This document shows positions 62,644 to 64,000 of a stretch of DNA of 64,000 bases, piece by piece (within the stretch, counting starts at the first letter, position 1; each line of letters begins with the position of its first letter). The notes beneath the pieces were generated by a model. The model saw nothing but the letters and a program-made list of their open reading frames with translations, searched no databases and had not been told where the DNA came from. Origin of the DNA: Mesorhizobium onobrychidis (GTDB taxonomy: Bacteria; Pseudomonadota; Alphaproteobacteria; Rhizobiales; Rhizobiaceae). Both the position numbers and the translations under genes were made by a program. The stretch covers positions 4,197,501 to 4,261,500 of the forward strand of contig NZ_CP062229.1 in the NCBI RefSeq assembly GCF_024707545.1, read 5' to 3'.

Positions 62644-64000
62644 AAAGGTTCGCCTCATTCCTGACCCTTGCTGTATTGGCGGCCGGGGCGGGCGCGGGCG
62701 GATACTCGGCCGGACAGCATGATCTGTCCGTGTTGGACGTCGTGCATATGATCGAGACGGCCATCGGGCACCCGCCCAGCGCGGAACCGATCCCGACGAC
62801 TGCCGATCCGGTTCCCTTTGGTCCCATCATTTACTACCGCCATCCCGACGGAGATCCCGCCTATTCGTCGACGCCTAAGCGCACCGAGGACGGCCGGGAT
62901 TTCGTCGCGGTCCTGGCGAGCGAAGACGTTAGCTTCGAGGTTCGTCCCGAGATGAAAGCAGGCGGCGGCGCGGCGGCGGCACCGAGTGGCCGGAAGATCC
63001 TCTACTACCGCAATCCTATGGGCCTGCCGGACACGTCGCCGACCCCCAAGAAAGATTCCATGGGGATGGACTACATTCCTGTCTTCGAGGGCGAAGCGGA
63101 TGACGGCTCGACGGTCAAGGTATCGGCAGGAAGGCTGCAACGGACAGGCGTGAAGACAGTACTCGCCACCAAGAGCGCCGTCGTGCGTCCGGTCCGGGTT
63201 CCCGGAACGGTCACGCTGGACGAGCGACGCGTCACCCTGGTCTCAACCCGTACCGAGGCCTTCATCGAGGAAGTGGCTGACATCACGACCGGGGAGGCTA
63301 TCGAGAAAGGTAGCCCGCTTGTGCGCCTTTACGCTAGGGAAATTGCCCAGGCAGGTGCTCTCTATGCCGCCGATCTGAAGGGCGGGTCAGACCGCAACGC
63401 CGCCGCCGGCAGCTTGCAGCGTCTGGAAAATCTCGGCGTTCCTGCGGAAGCGATTGCTGAGATCGAGAAGACGAGGAAGGTGCCGATCTCGGTTACGCTG
63501 ATGGCACCACGCAACGGCGTTGTCCTGGAGCGCATGGCGGTCGACGGCATGATGGCGGAGGCGGGCCAGACCCTGTTCCGGATCGCCGATGTCTCGACCC
63601 TCTGGGTGATGGCCGACGTGGCGGAATACGAGTTGAGTTCGGTTCGTATCGGGGACAAGGCGACCGTCCGCATCCGCAGCCTTCCGGGCAACGTGTTCGA
63701 AGGTAAGGTCGGTCTGATCTACCCTGAAATCCAGGGGCAGACCCGCACAGCGCGGATTCGCATCGAACTGCCCAATCCCGAAGGGCTGCTGCTTGCCAAT
63801 ATGTATGCCGAGGTCGAGATCGCGACGGGCGGCACTGATCCTGTCGTGACCGTGCCTGACAACGCCGTCATCGACACGGGGGACCGCCAGGTCGTGATCG
63901 TCGACAAGGGCGAAGGCCGCTTTGAACCGCGCGACGTGAAGATTGGCATGCGCGGTGACGGTATGGCCGAGATCATGGAGGGCCTCGCCGAAGGCGAAAA
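62640..64000 (+). CDS. cusB: CusB-like RND efflux adaptor, 3' end outside window
   Basis: First 453 residues; open at the right edge. N-terminal helix 1-22. Two heavy-metal-binding YHS-type modules: residues about 62-100 (IIYYRHPDGDPAYSSTPKR) and about 120-156 (ILYYRNPMGLPDTSPTPKKD then MGMDYIPVF). Only the second keeps the Met/Met set; the first seems degenerate. Then the adaptor core: barrel-sandwich half, short hairpin, lipoyl half and beta-barrel. Would link the TolC-like channel at 57348 with a CusA pump, expected just downstream. Confidence 0.88.
   Translation, partial: MKRFASFLTLAVLAAGAGAGGYSAGQHDLSVLDVVHMIETAIGHPPSAEPIPTTADPVPFGPIIYYRHPDGDPAYSSTPKRTEDGRDFVAVLASEDVSFEVRPEMKAGGGAAAAPSGRKILYYRNPMGLPDTSPTPKKDSMGMDYIPVFEGEADDGSTVKVSAGRLQRTGVKTVLATKSAVVRPVRVPGTVTLDERRVTLVSTRTEAFIEEVADITTGEAIEKGSPLVRLYAREIAQAGALYAADLKGGSDRNAAAGSLQRLENLGVPAEAIAEIEKTRKVPISVTLMAPRNGVVLERMAVDGMMAEAGQTLFRIADVSTLWVMADVAEYELSSVRIGDKATVRIRSLPGNVFEGKVGLIYPEIQGQTRTARIRIELPNPEGLLLANMYAEVEIATGGTDPVVTVPDNAVIDTGDRQVVIVDKGEGRFEPRDVKIGMRGDGMAEIMEGLAEGE

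Overview
The window looks like chromosomal DNA from a Mesorhizobium-like alphaproteobacterium (Hyphomicrobiales). The evidence is high GC, the gene order rseP-bamA-lpxD-fabZ-lpxA-lpxI-lpxB-gltA, the order ppiD-trpD-trpC-moaC-moeA-lexA with a GTTC-N7-GTTC SOS box, two DUF982 paralogues, TRAP transporter loci, and copies of a palindromic intergenic repeat of a type common in this group. The genus is an inference from gene order and protein sequence; no database search was run. No rRNA, tRNA or CRISPR array was seen.

Positions 1-24810 are mostly core genes: outer-membrane and lipid A biogenesis (rseP 3' end to lpxB), gltA, gltX, comEC, lexA, molybdenum cofactor genes (moeA, moaC), tryptophan genes (trpC, trpD), a PpiD-type chaperone, tpiA, secG, an L,D-transpeptidase, pyrG and a DUF1697 protein. 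Positions 24811-38900 are accessory stress functions: two DUF982 genes and a glycosyltransferase/debranching-enzyme/trehalose-phosphate-synthase operon, all behind sites resembling the general-stress sigma factor EcfG promoter; a TetR-controlled ABC exporter; a PAS-LuxR regulator; and an HWE-type histidine kinase facing a response regulator. Positions 38900-41500 are gene-poor and the least understood: an IS21 relic, an unusual array of phased operator-like repeats, a PrmC-like methyltransferase, an orphan acyl carrier protein and a small unknown protein.

Positions 41750-53720 hold two catabolic/transport loci. The first (BKACE-type enzyme, class III aminotransferase, RpiR regulator, TAXI-type TRAP transporter) carries a striking rearrangement: the last 88-89 codons of the solute-binding protein lie inverted inside the permease gene, which also has a 2-nt frameshift. 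The second (GntR regulator, DctP/Q/M TRAP transporter, L-idonate-dehydrogenase-like enzyme) looks intact.

Positions 53890-64000 are a copper-resistance island led by a MerR/CueR-type promoter. It contains a DUF4396 membrane protein and multicopper oxidase separated by a one-base frameshift, a YqaA protein, small Cys/His-rich exported proteins, a lipoprotein, a TolC-family channel, a second Tat-exported multicopper oxidase, a cupredoxin, a CusF-like protein, a FixH-family protein and a CusB-like adaptor that runs off the right edge. Together they would oxidise, bind and export periplasmic copper.
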